DNA of 64,000 nt from Cupriavidus necator (GCF_013141915.1 NZ_SROX01000018.1:87132-151131), one strand, 5' to 3'. Positions 1 to 8,672 are shown, counted from the first letter of the stretch. Notes: a model not told the origin generated them from the sequence alone. Program-made: numbers and translations.

Positions 1-809
1 CCGGCCCCAACATGGGCGGTAAATCGACCTTCATGCGCCAGACCGCGCTGATCGTGCTGCTGGCCTGCGTGGGCGCGTATGTGCCGGCGCGGCGGGCGGT
101 GATCGGGCCGATCGACCGCATCTTCACCCGCATCGGCGCCGCCGATGACCTGGCGGGCGGGCGCTCGACCTTCATGGTCGAAATGACCGAAGCCGCCGGC
201 ATCCTGCACCACGCCACGCCGGCATCGCTGGTGCTGATGGACGAGATCGGGCGCGGCACCTCTACCTTCGACGGCCTGGCGCTGGCGTGGGCGATCGCGC
301 GCCACCTGCTGTCGCACAACCGCAGCCATACCCTGTTCGCCACGCATTACTTCGAACTGACCCAGTTGCCGCAGGAGTTTCCGCAGGCGGCCAACGTGCA
401 CCTGTCGGCGGTCGAGCATGGCGACGGCATCGTGTTCCTGCATGCGGTGCAGGACGGCCCGGCCAGCCAGAGCTACGGCCTGCAGGTGGCGCAACTGGCC
501 GGCGTGCCACAGCCGGTGATCCGCGCCGCGCGCAAGCACCTGGCCTGGCTGGAGCAGCAATCCGCCGACGCCACGCCCACGCCGCAGCTCGACCTGTTCA
601 CCGCGCCGCCGACGCCTGACGACGAGGCCTGGGACGATCGCGATGCCGGCACGGCCGCGGCCGCCGGCCCCGCCGCACTGGCGCCGGAGCAGGCTGCCGT
701 GATCGATGCGCTGGCCGATCTGGATCCGGACACTCTGACGCCGCGCGCGGCGCTGGAGGCGTTGTACCGGCTCAAGGCGCTGGCGGGCGAGGCGGTCGAT
801 ACGGCATGA
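1..809 (+). CDS. mutS: DNA mismatch repair ATPase MutS, C-terminal part (5' truncated by window edge)
   Basis: This is the last third or so of MutS, the mismatch-recognition ATPase that recruits MutL after replication. The reading frame is open from base 3 and the first visible residues, GPNMGGKST, are the Walker A loop, so the gene starts upstream of the window. Following in order are the STFMVEMTE signature, the Walker B run LVLMDEIGRGTSTFDG and the FATHYFEL H-loop. The C-terminal 80 residues are Ala/Pro-rich and then helical, as in the MutS tail. The stop overlaps the next start (ATGA), so the two are probably co-transcribed. Nothing looks broken. Identity is near certain. Confidence 0.97.
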   Translation, partial: GPNMGGKSTFMRQTALIVLLACVGAYVPARRAVIGPIDRIFTRIGAADDLAGGRSTFMVEMTEAAGILHHATPASLVLMDEIGRGTSTFDGLALAWAIARHLLSHNRSHTLFATHYFELTQLPQEFPQAANVHLSAVEHGDGIVFLHAVQDGPASQSYGLQVAQLAGVPQPVIRAARKHLAWLEQQSADATPTPQLDLFTAPPTPDDEAWDDRDAGTAAAAGPAALAPEQAAVIDALADLDPDTLTPRAALEALYRLKALAGEAVDTA

Positions 810-1846
810 ACGCGCTGCGCCGTGCCCTGCCAACCCTGCTGCTGCCGTGGCTGTGCCTGACCGCCATGGCGGCTGCCGCGCCGCATGCGCTGGCGGCGCG
901 GGCACCCGCCAAGCCCCAGGTGGTACGTATCGCGCTGATCGCCGACCTGCCGCAATGGCCCGCGGCGGAAGCCAATATGACGACGCTGCTCGACCACTTC
1001 GCCGAGCGCAAGCTGAACCTGGTGATCCACGCCGGCGGCATCAAGGGCGATACGGAATCGTGCAGCGACGCCGTGCTCGGCAGCCGCCAGCAGTTGCTGA
1101 ACCAGTCGCCGCTGCCGCTGATCTATGTGCCAGGCGAAACCGACTGGTCCGAGTGCCGGCTGCCGGTCAACGGCAGCTTCGACCCGGTCGAGCGGCTGAA
1201 CCGTTTGCGCGAACTGTTCTTCCCGGAAGATGCCACGCTCGGACGGCAGACGCGGCCCCTGGTGCGGCAATCGGACCAGGCGCTGTTCCGCAGCTTTCGC
1301 GAGAACATGCGCATGAGCATTGGCGACGTGCTGATCGTCGGCCTGAACGTACCGGGCGATAACAACCACTATCGCGACGAAGGCGGCCGCAACGGCGAGT
1401 TCGAGGACCGGCGCGAAGCCAACCGGCAGTGGCTGGCACGGGCGTTCTCGGTGGCGCGCCAGCGCGACCTGAACGGCATCGTCGTGGTCGCCCACGCCGA
1501 TCCGCATTTTGCCAACGGCTGGGAGAAGAAGGGACGGCCCACGCTGCTCGACGGCTTTATGCGCCATCACGCGCGCGATGGCTACCTGGAATTCAAGCGG
1601 CAGCTGCGCGACCTGAGCGCGCGTTTCAGCGGCCAGGTGCTGCTGGTGCACGCCACCGGAAGCGGGGCCGACAGCGGCTTCGGCATCGACAAGCCGCTGC
1701 GCGATGCAGCCGGCAAGGTGATGCAGAACTTCACGCGCGTGTCGCTGCCGGCCAGCACAATCACCCAATGGGCCGAGTTGGTAATCACGCCCGCCGCGGC
1801 GTCGCCGTTCGCGGTCGTACTGAAGGATGCCCCGGCACCGCAGTGA
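806..1846 (+). CDS. Exported calcineurin-like (metallophosphoesterase-fold) protein
   Basis: A 346-residue protein translationally coupled to mutS through an ATGA overlap. Residues 1-31 form a signal peptide ending in an Ala-rich ALAARA stretch, so export to the periplasm is expected. The rest keeps the order of metallophosphoesterase motifs, but they are altered: ALIADLP where DxH would be, GGIKGDTESC, VPGETDW in place of the GDNE/GNHD element, and VVVAHADPHF near the third histidine motif. Several metal ligands are therefore replaced, and activity is doubtful. The fold assignment rests on motif order and is inference. A mismatch-repair role is not implied by the neighbourhood. Confidence 0.7.
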   Translation: MNALRRALPTLLLPWLCLTAMAAAAPHALAARAPAKPQVVRIALIADLPQWPAAEANMTTLLDHFAERKLNLVIHAGGIKGDTESCSDAVLGSRQQLLNQSPLPLIYVPGETDWSECRLPVNGSFDPVERLNRLRELFFPEDATLGRQTRPLVRQSDQALFRSFRENMRMSIGDVLIVGLNVPGDNNHYRDEGGRNGEFEDRREANRQWLARAFSVARQRDLNGIVVVAHADPHFANGWEKKGRPTLLDGFMRHHARDGYLEFKRQLRDLSARFSGQVLLVHATGSGADSGFGIDKPLRDAAGKVMQNFTRVSLPASTITQWAELVITPAAASPFAVVLKDAPAPQ

Positions 1847-1864
1847 TGCGCGCGCCAAAGCAAA

Positions 1865-1886
1865 GAAGCCGGCAACGGCCGGCTTC
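1865..1886 (-). terminator. Hairpin between convergent phosphoesterase and slyD genes
   Basis: A perfect 9-bp stem (GAAGCCGGC / GCCGGCTTC) with an AACG loop lies between the two convergent stop codons. On the minus strand it is followed by a T-rich stretch (TTTGCTTT), so it is best read as the slyD terminator. It may also help to stop the mutS transcript. Confidence 0.6.
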
Positions 1887-1908
1887 CTGAGGGTAGCACT
1901 GGAACCGC

Positions 1909-2436
1909 TCAGTGCAGTGTGCGGGGCGTATCGTCGTCCTCGTCTTCGTCCACGACTTCAACGCCCGAGGCGCCGTGGGCGTGACCATGCTCAACTTCCT
2001 CGGCGGTGGCTTCGCGCACTTCGGAAACCTTCAGCCAGAAGCGCAGCGCCATGCCGGCCAGCGGATGGTTGCCATCCAGCACGACCTTGTCCTCGGCCAC
2101 GTCGGTCACGGTATAGATGACGGAGTCTTCTTCGTCGCCATCCTCCGGCATGCCCTCGAACTGCATGCCGACTTCAAGCGGCTCGGGGAAGCGGTTGCGC
2201 GGCTCCACCTTCACCAGGTCGGCATCGTAGTCGCCGAACGCGTCTTCCGGCTCCAGCTGCAGTTGGGTCTCGAAGCCGGTGTCATGGCCGTCGAGCGCTT
2301 CCTCGATCTTGGGGAACGTGCCATCATAGCCGCCGTGCAAATAGACCATGGCTTCATCTGACTCCTCGATCAGATTGCCTTGCGTGTCCGACAGCTTGTA
2401 CATCACGGACACCACCGTGTTCTTAGCGATTTTCAA
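1909..2436 (-). CDS. slyD: FKBP-type peptidyl-prolyl isomerase SlyD
   Basis: A 175-residue SlyD: prolyl cis-trans isomerase and chaperone of the cytoplasm that can also bind nickel. The N-terminal FKBP half (about 1-64) has the typical MKIAKNTVVSVMYKL start and the YLHGGYDGTFPKIEEAL segment. The inserted chaperone domain (about 65-125) precedes the last FKBP strands. The tail combines HGHAHG with the acidic run DEDEDDD, a shorter metal-binding tail than in E. coli. The start is taken as TTG because no ATG fits, the protein begins exactly where the family begins, and a GGAG lies 7 nt upstream. It is divergent from the oxygenase gene, with only 11 bp between the start codons. Confidence 0.92.
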   Translation of the reverse strand: MKIAKNTVVSVMYKLSDTQGNLIEESDEAMVYLHGGYDGTFPKIEEALDGHDTGFETQLQLEPEDAFGDYDADLVKVEPRNRFPEPLEVGMQFEGMPEDGDEEDSVIYTVTDVAEDKVVLDGNHPLAGMALRFWLKVSEVREATAEEVEHGHAHGASGVEVVDEDEDDDTPRTLH

Positions 2437-2443
2437 TTCTTGA

Positions 2444-2447
2444 CTCC
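2444..2447 (-). promoter_or_regulatory. slyD ribosome-binding site abutting the divergent start codon
   Basis: GGAG on the minus strand, 7 nt before the TTG start of slyD. Its complement directly touches the ATG of the divergent oxygenase gene at 2448. It decides the TTG start. It also shows that each gene's promoter has to lie inside the other's coding region. Confidence 0.7.
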
Positions 2448-3653
2448 ATGAACGATTCCGCATTATACGCGCAGGCCCTGCCCCCTGGCCCCGTCGATCC
2501 AGACACCCCGCTCGACCTGCTTGGTGGCATGACGCCTGCTGCATTCATGCGGGATATCTGGCATCGCAAGCCCTTGCTGATTCGACAGGCGGTTCCGGGA
2601 ATTGTGCCGCCGGTGTCGCGCGATGCGCTTTTCGATCTCGCCGACCGCGACGATGTCGAATCGCGCCTGGTGACGCACTTCCGCAACCGCTGGAAGCTCG
2701 CGCATGGTCCATTTGCGCGCGAAAACCTGCCCGGCGTCAAGACCCGCCAGTGGACCCTGCTGGTGCAGGGCGTTAACCTCCACGATGCCGCCGCGGCGGA
2801 ACTGATGAGCCGCTTCCGTTTCGTCCCCGACGCCCGCCTTGACGATGTGATGATCAGCTACGCCACCGACGGCGGCGGTGTCGGCCCGCACTTCGATTCC
2901 TATGATGTGTTCCTGCTGCAAGTCTCGGGCCGGCGCCGCTGGCGCATTTCGTCACAGGCCAGCCTCGAACTGATTCCCGACATGCCGCTGAAGATTCTTG
3001 CCGACTTCAGCGCCGAGCAGGAATGGGTGCTGGAACCCGGCGACATGCTGTATCTGCCCCCGCAATATGCGCACGACGGTATTGCCGAGGGCGAATGCAT
3101 GACCTGCTCGATCGGTTTCCGCGCGCCCGCGTATCGTGAATTGGCCGGGCACTTCCTGGCCTGGTTGTCAGAAACGGTGGAAGACAACGAAGATCTCGGC
3201 GGCCGTTATGCCGATGCCGGCGAGCGCGCCGTGACACGCCCCGCGCAATTGCCTGCCGGCATGGCCAAGGCGGTGGCGGAACGGCTCAAGGCGCTGCAAT
3301 GGAACAGCCAGATGGTGTCGGAATTCCTCGGCAGCCATCTGTCCGAACCCAAACCTGGCGTTGAATTTGCAGAGATCGCTGACCTGCCGTTGCGCCGTTA
3401 TGCGACACTGGCGTCCCGGCATGGGGTGGTGCTGGCTCCGGCATCGATTGCGCTTTACGACCGGACCAATTTTTTCCTGAATGGCGAAGCCTACGAGCCG
3501 CCGGCTGAATTGATGCCGTGGCTGAAGAAGCTGGCCGATAATCGGCGGCTTAGTGCCCAGGAAGTTGAGACCTGTGCCGCCCTGCCTGACCTGATGGAAA
3601 CCTTCCACCACTGGACCCTGGAGGGATGGCTGCAATTGGGGCCGCCGCTGTAA
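2448..3653 (+). CDS. JmjC/cupin-type 2-oxoglutarate oxygenase, RoxA (YcfD) family ribosomal-protein hydroxylase
   Basis: A 401-residue Fe(II)/2-oxoglutarate oxygenase. E. coli YcfD/RoxA hydroxylates an arginine of ribosomal protein uL16, and the same role is inferred here from family and length. The N-terminus has LLGGMTPAAFMRDIWHRKPLLIRQA, typical of the family. The iron site is visible as H148-x-D150 (GPHFDSYD) and H209 (PPQYAHDG), with GRRRWRI as the strand carrying the 2-oxoglutarate-binding basic residue. A C-terminal dimerisation/winged-helix part follows. No good Shine-Dalgarno precedes the ATG at 2448. A later ATG at 2529 is possible but would delete conserved residues. Confidence 0.87.
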   Translation: MNDSALYAQALPPGPVDPDTPLDLLGGMTPAAFMRDIWHRKPLLIRQAVPGIVPPVSRDALFDLADRDDVESRLVTHFRNRWKLAHGPFARENLPGVKTRQWTLLVQGVNLHDAAAAELMSRFRFVPDARLDDVMISYATDGGGVGPHFDSYDVFLLQVSGRRRWRISSQASLELIPDMPLKILADFSAEQEWVLEPGDMLYLPPQYAHDGIAEGECMTCSIGFRAPAYRELAGHFLAWLSETVEDNEDLGGRYADAGERAVTRPAQLPAGMAKAVAERLKALQWNSQMVSEFLGSHLSEPKPGVEFAEIADLPLRRYATLASRHGVVLAPASIALYDRTNFFLNGEAYEPPAELMPWLKKLADNRRLSAQEVETCAALPDLMETFHHWTLEGWLQLGPPL

Positions 3654-3689
3654 TAATGCGTAACATTGCGAATCAGCAAATTTCGGCGC

Positions 3690-3718
3690 TACACAAGCCG
3701 GGAAAACGCGGATATAAT
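3690..3718 (+). promoter_or_regulatory. Probable sigma-70 promoter of the small lipoprotein gene
   Basis: TACACA (3690-3695) and a perfect TATAAT (3713-3718) are separated by 17 bp. Transcription would start near 3725 and give a leader of about 125 nt before the lipoprotein ATG. This is the best -10 match in the gap that follows the oxygenase gene. Confidence 0.6.
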
Positions 3719-3789
3719 CGTTGGCTGGCTAGTACTGTGGACCACTGCATATGTCGGCACCCGGGAGGGCCTAATTTTGCAGTTCAAGA

Positions 3790-3817
3790 GCGATAATTAC
3801 CGGTAATTATTCATCGC
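3790..3817. promoter_or_regulatory. Palindrome in the leader of the small lipoprotein gene
   Basis: An 18-bp perfect palindrome (3793-3810, half-site ATAATTACC) sits inside a longer imperfect repeat with GCGAT at 3790 and ATCGC at 3813. It is AT-rich in a GC-rich genome. It lies downstream of the predicted start of transcription and 42 nt before the ATG, so it could act as an operator or as an RNA stem in the leader. Confidence 0.55.
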
Positions 3818-3851
3818 CTGTTTTTCGTTATTACAAGTTAAAGGACGAACA

Positions 3852-4094
3852 ATGAAGAAGTCTCTCCTGATCGCATCGCTGCTGGCCGCTGTTGCTCTCG
3901 CTGCTTGCGGCAAGAAGGAAGAAGCTGCCGCTCCGGCCGCTGACACGGCTGCTCCGGCTGCTACCGCTCCGGCTGCTGAAGCTTCGGCTCCGGCTGCTGA
4001 AGCCCCGGTTGCTCCGGCTGCTGAAGCCTCGGCCCCGGCTGCTGACGCCTCGGCTCCGGCTGCTGACGCTTCGGCTCCGGCCGCCAAGCAGTAA
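3852..4094 (+). CDS. Small Ala/Pro-rich repeat lipoprotein
   Basis: An 80-residue predicted lipoprotein of unknown function. Residues 1-18 are a signal peptide and the lipobox LAAC puts the lipidated cysteine at 19, followed by GKKEE. Everything after residue 25 is a low-complexity chain built from APAAE/APAAD units, such as PAAEASAPAAE, ending in AAKQ. It has no predicted globular domain and probably spans or lines the periplasm. AAAGGA lies 6 nt before the ATG. The gene has its own promoter and a strong terminator, which suggests a short, highly expressed monocistronic message. The DNA repeats as well (GGCTCCGGCTGCTGA units), so copy number may vary between strains. Confidence 0.8.
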   Translation: MKKSLLIASLLAAVALAACGKKEEAAAPAADTAAPAATAPAAEASAPAAEAPVAPAAEASAPAADASAPAADASAPAAKQ

Positions 4095-4110
4095 TCGGTT
4101 TCTCACCGAT

Positions 4111-4142
4111 AAAAAAACCGGCCTTCGGGCCGGTTTTTTTTT
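4111..4142. terminator. Bidirectional intrinsic terminator
   Basis: The stem CCGGCC/GGCCGG with loop TTCG-type core is flanked by seven or more A residues on the left and nine T residues on the right. It therefore works in both directions. It closes the lipoprotein message on the plus strand and the dapA-bamC-WalJ-like message on the minus strand. Confidence 0.88.
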
Positions 4143-4184
4143 GGGGCGCGCCACCGCGTGGTCCTGCCCGGGTGCGCCCGCCCT

Positions 4185-4973
4185 TCAGGCCCGTACCGCC
4201 TGCCATGCCAGGCCTTCATCCTGGTCCGCCACCAGCACGTCGCTCGGCCTGGCGCCCAAGGCGGCCGCCAAGGCACCGGTGGCCAGTTCACGCGTATTGT
4301 TCTGCTTGCTCAGATGGGCCGCTACCACGCGGTTCAGCCCGTCATGGGCTACCTGCGCCAGGATGCTGGCCGCCACTTCATTGGCCAGGTGGCCAAAGTC
4401 GCCGCCGATGCGCCGCTTGAGCGAGGCCGGATAGACGGAATTGCGCAGCATCTCGCGGTCATGATTGCATTCCAGCACCAGTGCATCCACGCCCGCCAGG
4501 CGCGCGGTCACATAAGGCGTTTCCATGCCCGCATCGGTAAGCACGCCGAGCCGCGCGTGCCCGTCCGACAGCACGAACTGCACCGGCTCGCGCGCGTCGT
4601 GCGGCACCGTGTAGGGCAGCACCTGCAAGCCGCCGATGGCGAAGCCATGGTCGGCGCAGCAAACCCGGACGTCGGCCACATCGGCACCGCGCAGGCGCGA
4701 GGTGGCCAGCCAGGTACCGTGGCTGGTATAGACCGCCAGGCGATGGCGCGCGGCAAACGCATAGGCAGAACCGACATGATCGCCATGCTCGTGCGTGACC
4801 AGCACCGCGTCGAGCTGGTCCGGCGTGACACCCAAGCGCTCCAGGCGCCGGGCCGTCTCGCGGATGCCAAAGCCGCAGTCCAGCAGCACGCGGGTAGTGG
4901 TGGTGTCTTCGCGGGATTCGATCAGCAGCGAGTTGCCCTCGCTGCCGCTGCCGAGGAAGGCGAAGCGCATCAT
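4185..4973 (-). CDS. Metallo-beta-lactamase-fold hydrolase, WalJ/YycJ family
   Basis: A 262-residue MBL-fold protein. The metal site reads THEHGDH (H61, H63, D65, H66), with a further histidine in DHGFAIGG and the C-terminal AAHLSKQNN segment characteristic of the YycJ/WalJ group. Members have been linked to DNA processing and cell-wall coordination. The substrate here is not known. The start is the first of two adjacent ATG codons, preceded by GGGGAGGG. It is the last gene of the dapA-bamC run, with a 67-bp gap to bamC, and ends at the shared bidirectional terminator. Confidence 0.83.
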   Translation of the reverse strand: MMRFAFLGSGSEGNSLLIESREDTTTTRVLLDCGFGIRETARRLERLGVTPDQLDAVLVTHEHGDHVGSAYAFAARHRLAVYTSHGTWLATSRLRGADVADVRVCCADHGFAIGGLQVLPYTVPHDAREPVQFVLSDGHARLGVLTDAGMETPYVTARLAGVDALVLECNHDREMLRNSVYPASLKRRIGGDFGHLANEVAASILAQVAHDGLNRVVAAHLSKQNNTRELATGALAAALGARPSDVLVADQDEGLAWQAVRA

Positions 4974-5040
4974 GGCTGCGCCCTCCCCGCCAGGCACCGG
5001 CCAGGATGGCCGGCTGGCAAGCCAGCAATCATGCGCCGGC

Positions 5041-6270
5041 TCAGTGCAGTTGCTCGTCGAGCAGCGACAGGATGCGCTTGCCGACCTCGCCGTTCTCGGG
5101 CTGGCCGGCATCGTTGAGCACCGTCACCAGCGTGCCGCTGCCCGTGCCCTTGAGCGAGACGCGGTACTTCTTGGCGGTCTTGGGATCGTCCGGCTTGGTG
5201 AACAGCTTTGAGAAGAAGCCGCGGTTGTCGACGGTGTTGCGCGGGTCGACATAGCGCACGAAATACAGCCCTTGCGCGCGATCGCGGTCTTCAACGGTAA
5301 AGTTCACGCGATCCAGCGACAGGCCCACCGAGCGCCAGGCGCGATCGAACGGCTCGGGCAACTGCAGCGCGGGGGCACCGTTGACCTGCGCCAGGTACGA
5401 CTTGTTCGGCGTAGCGGCGGCGGTGGCGTCGGCAGCGGTGCCGGCGGCTGCGGCCGCCCCGTCAGTGGCGGCGGCGTTGCCAGCCGGCGCCGGGTTCTTG
5501 GCCATGCGGTCGGCCTGCTCCTTCTGCACGCCCAGGCGCTGGGCCAGGCGCGACAGGAATTCGGCCTCCAGCTCAGGATCGGCCGGGCGCGGGGTCCACA
5601 CCGTGCTCGACTTGTCGATGCCGGTCAGCTGTTCCTGCGCACCGCGGTGGCTGATGAAGACTTCCAGCGTGCCGTTCTGCGAGCGCTCGACTCTGGTGCG
5701 GAACTTGTCGCGCTCCGAGGTCGAGTACAGGCCATCGAACACCTTGCCGATGGTATTGCGGATGATGTCCTGCGGGATCTTGGCGCGATTTTCGGCCCAG
5801 TCGGTTTCCATGATGCCGGTCTCGGGCGAGTCCTGCACCAGCAGGAAACCGCTTTCCTGCCAGAAGCCGCGCAGTTGTTGCCACAGCTGGTCGCCGCGCA
5901 TGCCGTTGCTGATCACCAGCCAGCGCTGGTTGCCGTCGCGTTCCATGCGGATGCCCTGCGCCGAGGGCAGTACGTTCTCGGTCGGCGATTGCTCGCGGAC
6001 CTTGGTGGCCTGGCTGTAGGTCGACAGCGTCGAGGTGCCGTTCGCATCAGGCACCGAATAACGGCGGTCGCCTTCCAGCTTGGTCAGGTCGGGCGGCACG
6101 TCCAGCGTGGGGGTGCGCTTCGAGGCCGACGACTTGTAGTCGATCTTGTCGGGCTGCATGGCCTCGTTGATGCTGCTGCAGCCGGTCATCACACCGACGG
6201 CGAGTACGGGCACAACCAGGGCGGCGCGGCGGACTTGCGTCGTGCCGCGGCGGTTAAGCTTCAGTTTCAT
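5041..6270 (-). CDS. bamC: Outer membrane assembly lipoprotein BamC (NlpB)
   Basis: A 409-residue lipoprotein of the BAM complex, which inserts beta-barrel proteins into the outer membrane. The signal peptide ends in VMTGC, followed by the unstructured, conserved N-terminal segment with KIDYKSS and LDVPPDLTKL that lies along BamD. Two helix-grip domains follow, separated by a long Ala-rich linker of about 40 residues (AAATDGAAAAAGT). A GTG two codons upstream (6276) is an alternative start, closer to an AGGA. It lies directly downstream of dapA, the conserved arrangement behind the old name dapX. Confidence 0.92.
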   Translation of the reverse strand: MKLKLNRRGTTQVRRAALVVPVLAVGVMTGCSSINEAMQPDKIDYKSSASKRTPTLDVPPDLTKLEGDRRYSVPDANGTSTLSTYSQATKVREQSPTENVLPSAQGIRMERDGNQRWLVISNGMRGDQLWQQLRGFWQESGFLLVQDSPETGIMETDWAENRAKIPQDIIRNTIGKVFDGLYSTSERDKFRTRVERSQNGTLEVFISHRGAQEQLTGIDKSSTVWTPRPADPELEAEFLSRLAQRLGVQKEQADRMAKNPAPAGNAAATDGAAAAAGTAADATAAATPNKSYLAQVNGAPALQLPEPFDRAWRSVGLSLDRVNFTVEDRDRAQGLYFVRYVDPRNTVDNRGFFSKLFTKPDDPKTAKKYRVSLKGTGSGTLVTVLNDAGQPENGEVGKRILSLLDEQLH

Positions 6271-6319
6271 TGACACGCAATCCTAGTAGATAAGGCGGAC
6301 AGCAGGACGCCGCGAAAAA

Positions 6320-7204
<885 letters not shown>

Positions 7205-7236
7205 AACGTTAGGGAATTCGGGATGCGAATAACGGG

Positions 7237-7242
7237 ATTGTA
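7237..7242 (-). promoter_or_regulatory. Candidate -10 box of dapA
   Basis: TACAAT on the minus strand in the 137-bp gap between the methyltransferase gene and dapA. No convincing -35 box stands 16-18 bp upstream, so the promoter may depend on an activator or be weak. Confidence 0.4.
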
Positions 7243-7282
7243 CCGGAACCGCCGGCCGCTTCGACCGCTGCCCGGACAGGGG

Positions 7283-7301
7283 TTGATACCAACTGTTTCA
7301 A
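7283..7301. promoter_or_regulatory. 19-bp imperfect palindrome upstream of dapA
   Basis: The half-sites TTGAtAC and GTtTCAA face each other across five bases. Six of seven positions in each arm are symmetric. It lies about 40 bp upstream of the candidate dapA -10 box, where an activator or repressor could bind. Confidence 0.35.
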
Positions 7302-7341
7302 CGCGTGCGGCGCCGTTCGCGCCGACAGCGCGGCGCACCGC

Positions 7342-7920
7342 TCAGGGATCGAGCCGGTAGCGTGGCGGCGCGGCCGCCCCGGCGGCCGCTGTCGCCTCGC
7401 GCACCGCACATAGGCGCTGCACGAAGGCTGTTTTCGGCACTTCCACCAGGCCGTCTTCATATGCAACCACCCGCAGCCCCTGTTCGCGCGCCACGTCGAG
7501 CAACTCGCCAGGGCGCAGCAGGAAATCCGGCCGCGACGGCTTGCCGACGGTCTCGTTGCCGGCGGCGAAGGTTTCATAGATCCAGCAACCGCCCGGCGCC
7601 AGCGCGGCCGCCAGGTGCGGCCATAGCGGCCGGTGCAGGTAGTTGGTGACGACGATGGCGTCGAACGGCGCCTCGCCGGCCAGCGGCCACACGCCCTGCT
7701 CCAGGTCGGCCACCCGCCCGGCCACACCGGCCGGCAGGCCGGCAATGGCGTCGGCATCGCGGTCGAGCGCCAGCACCTGGTGGCCGCGCGCGGCCAGCCA
7801 GGCGGCATGGCGCCCGCTGCCGCAGGCCAGGTCCAGCACGCGCGCGCCCGGGTGCAGCAGGTGGGCCCAGCGCGTGACCCACGCGGAGGGGGTGGCAATG
7901 CCGGCGTGCGACAACGTCAT
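7342..7920 (-). CDS. Class I SAM-dependent methyltransferase (TehB/UbiE-like fold)
   Basis: A 192-residue protein with the Rossmann methyltransferase core. Motif I is VLDLACGSGRHAAWLA (about residues 29-43), the acidic end of strand 2 is ALDRD, and PFDAIVVTNYLHRPLW corresponds to motifs II/III. The compact size and ACGSGRH resemble TehB-like tellurite-resistance methyltransferases, but the substrate cannot be told from sequence. It starts 10 bp after the stop of the M50 protease gene, so it is probably part of that transcript. Confidence 0.82.
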   Translation of the reverse strand: MTLSHAGIATPSAWVTRWAHLLHPGARVLDLACGSGRHAAWLAARGHQVLALDRDADAIAGLPAGVAGRVADLEQGVWPLAGEAPFDAIVVTNYLHRPLWPHLAAALAPGGCWIYETFAAGNETVGKPSRPDFLLRPGELLDVAREQGLRVVAYEDGLVEVPKTAFVQRLCAVREATAAAGAAAPPRYRLDP

Positions 7921-7930
7921 GGCAGCCCCG

Positions 7931-8596
7931 TCAATTGAGCAATACCATGATCGGGCGCAGCAGCAGCTCGATCAGGGACATCAGCGCATTGACCACCGGC
8001 GTCATCCAGATCGTGGTGATCACGCCCGCGGCGACCAGCGCCAGCACCACGAAAATGCCGTAGGGCTCGACGCGGGCTACCGCGCGCGCAATCCCTTGCG
8101 GCAGCAGCGCGGTCAGCACGCGGCCGCCATCCAGCGGCGGCACCGGGAACAGGTTGAAGGCGGCCACTACCAGGTTGACGCGCACGCCGGCTAGCGCCAT
8201 CTCGCCGAAAAACGGCTCGCGCACGCCGCCCCAGGTCAGGCCGATCGCCAGCAGCACCCAGACGAAGGCCTGCACCACATTGCTGGCGGGACCCGCCAGC
8301 GCCACCCACATGCCATGCCAGCGCGGGTTGCGCAGGCGCTCGAACACCACCGGCACCGGCTTGGCGTAGCCGAACACGAACTGGCCGCTGGTCATGATGT
8401 ACAGCAGCAGCGGCACGGCGATGGTGCCGATGGGGTCGATATGGCGGATCGGGTTCAGGCTGACGCGCCCGAGTGCATAGGCGGTGTTGTCGCCGAACAC
8501 CTTGGCCACGTAGCCGTGCGAGGCCTCGTGCAGCGTGATGGCGAACAGCACCGGCAGGGCATAGACCGCGAAGGTCTGGATAAGGGAGGAATCCAT
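7931..8596 (-). CDS. Site-2-type zinc metalloprotease, M50 family, membrane-embedded
   Basis: A 221-residue intramembrane protease. The zinc motif is HEASH at residues 23-27 within the first hydrophobic segment, and the third ligand sits in NLFPVPPLDGGRV. About five to six membrane segments are evident. It lacks the PDZ domain of RseP and belongs to the short M50 branch common in Burkholderiales. The natural substrate is unknown. The start was placed at the ATG preceded by AAGGGAGGAATCC read on the opposite strand's neighbours; upstream in-frame residues are Arg-rich and not conserved in character. It follows the YciO-type gene. Confidence 0.88.
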   Translation of the reverse strand: MDSSLIQTFAVYALPVLFAITLHEASHGYVAKVFGDNTAYALGRVSLNPIRHIDPIGTIAVPLLLYIMTSGQFVFGYAKPVPVVFERLRNPRWHGMWVALAGPASNVVQAFVWVLLAIGLTWGGVREPFFGEMALAGVRVNLVVAAFNLFPVPPLDGGRVLTALLPQGIARAVARVEPYGIFVVLALVAAGVITTIWMTPVVNALMSLIELLLRPIMVLLN

Positions 8597-8672
8597 GAGC
8601 GCTATTGTAGCGGCCCGCCGGCGCCCGGGCGCACGCTGATGCACCCGACTGAAAGCGCGGCGGCGCTGCCGG

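Noticed and set aside
3900..4090. CRISPR-like or satellite repeats
   Set aside because: The repeats are contiguous, in frame and encode APAAE units of a lipoprotein; there are no unique spacers.
1867..4100. Horizontal transfer around slyD and the lipoprotein
   Set aside because: Only the short leader is AT-rich; codon use and GC content of the genes match the surroundings.
7205..7341. Riboswitch (lysine type) upstream of dapA
   Set aside because: The leader after the -10 candidate is only about 30 nt, far too short for a lysine riboswitch.
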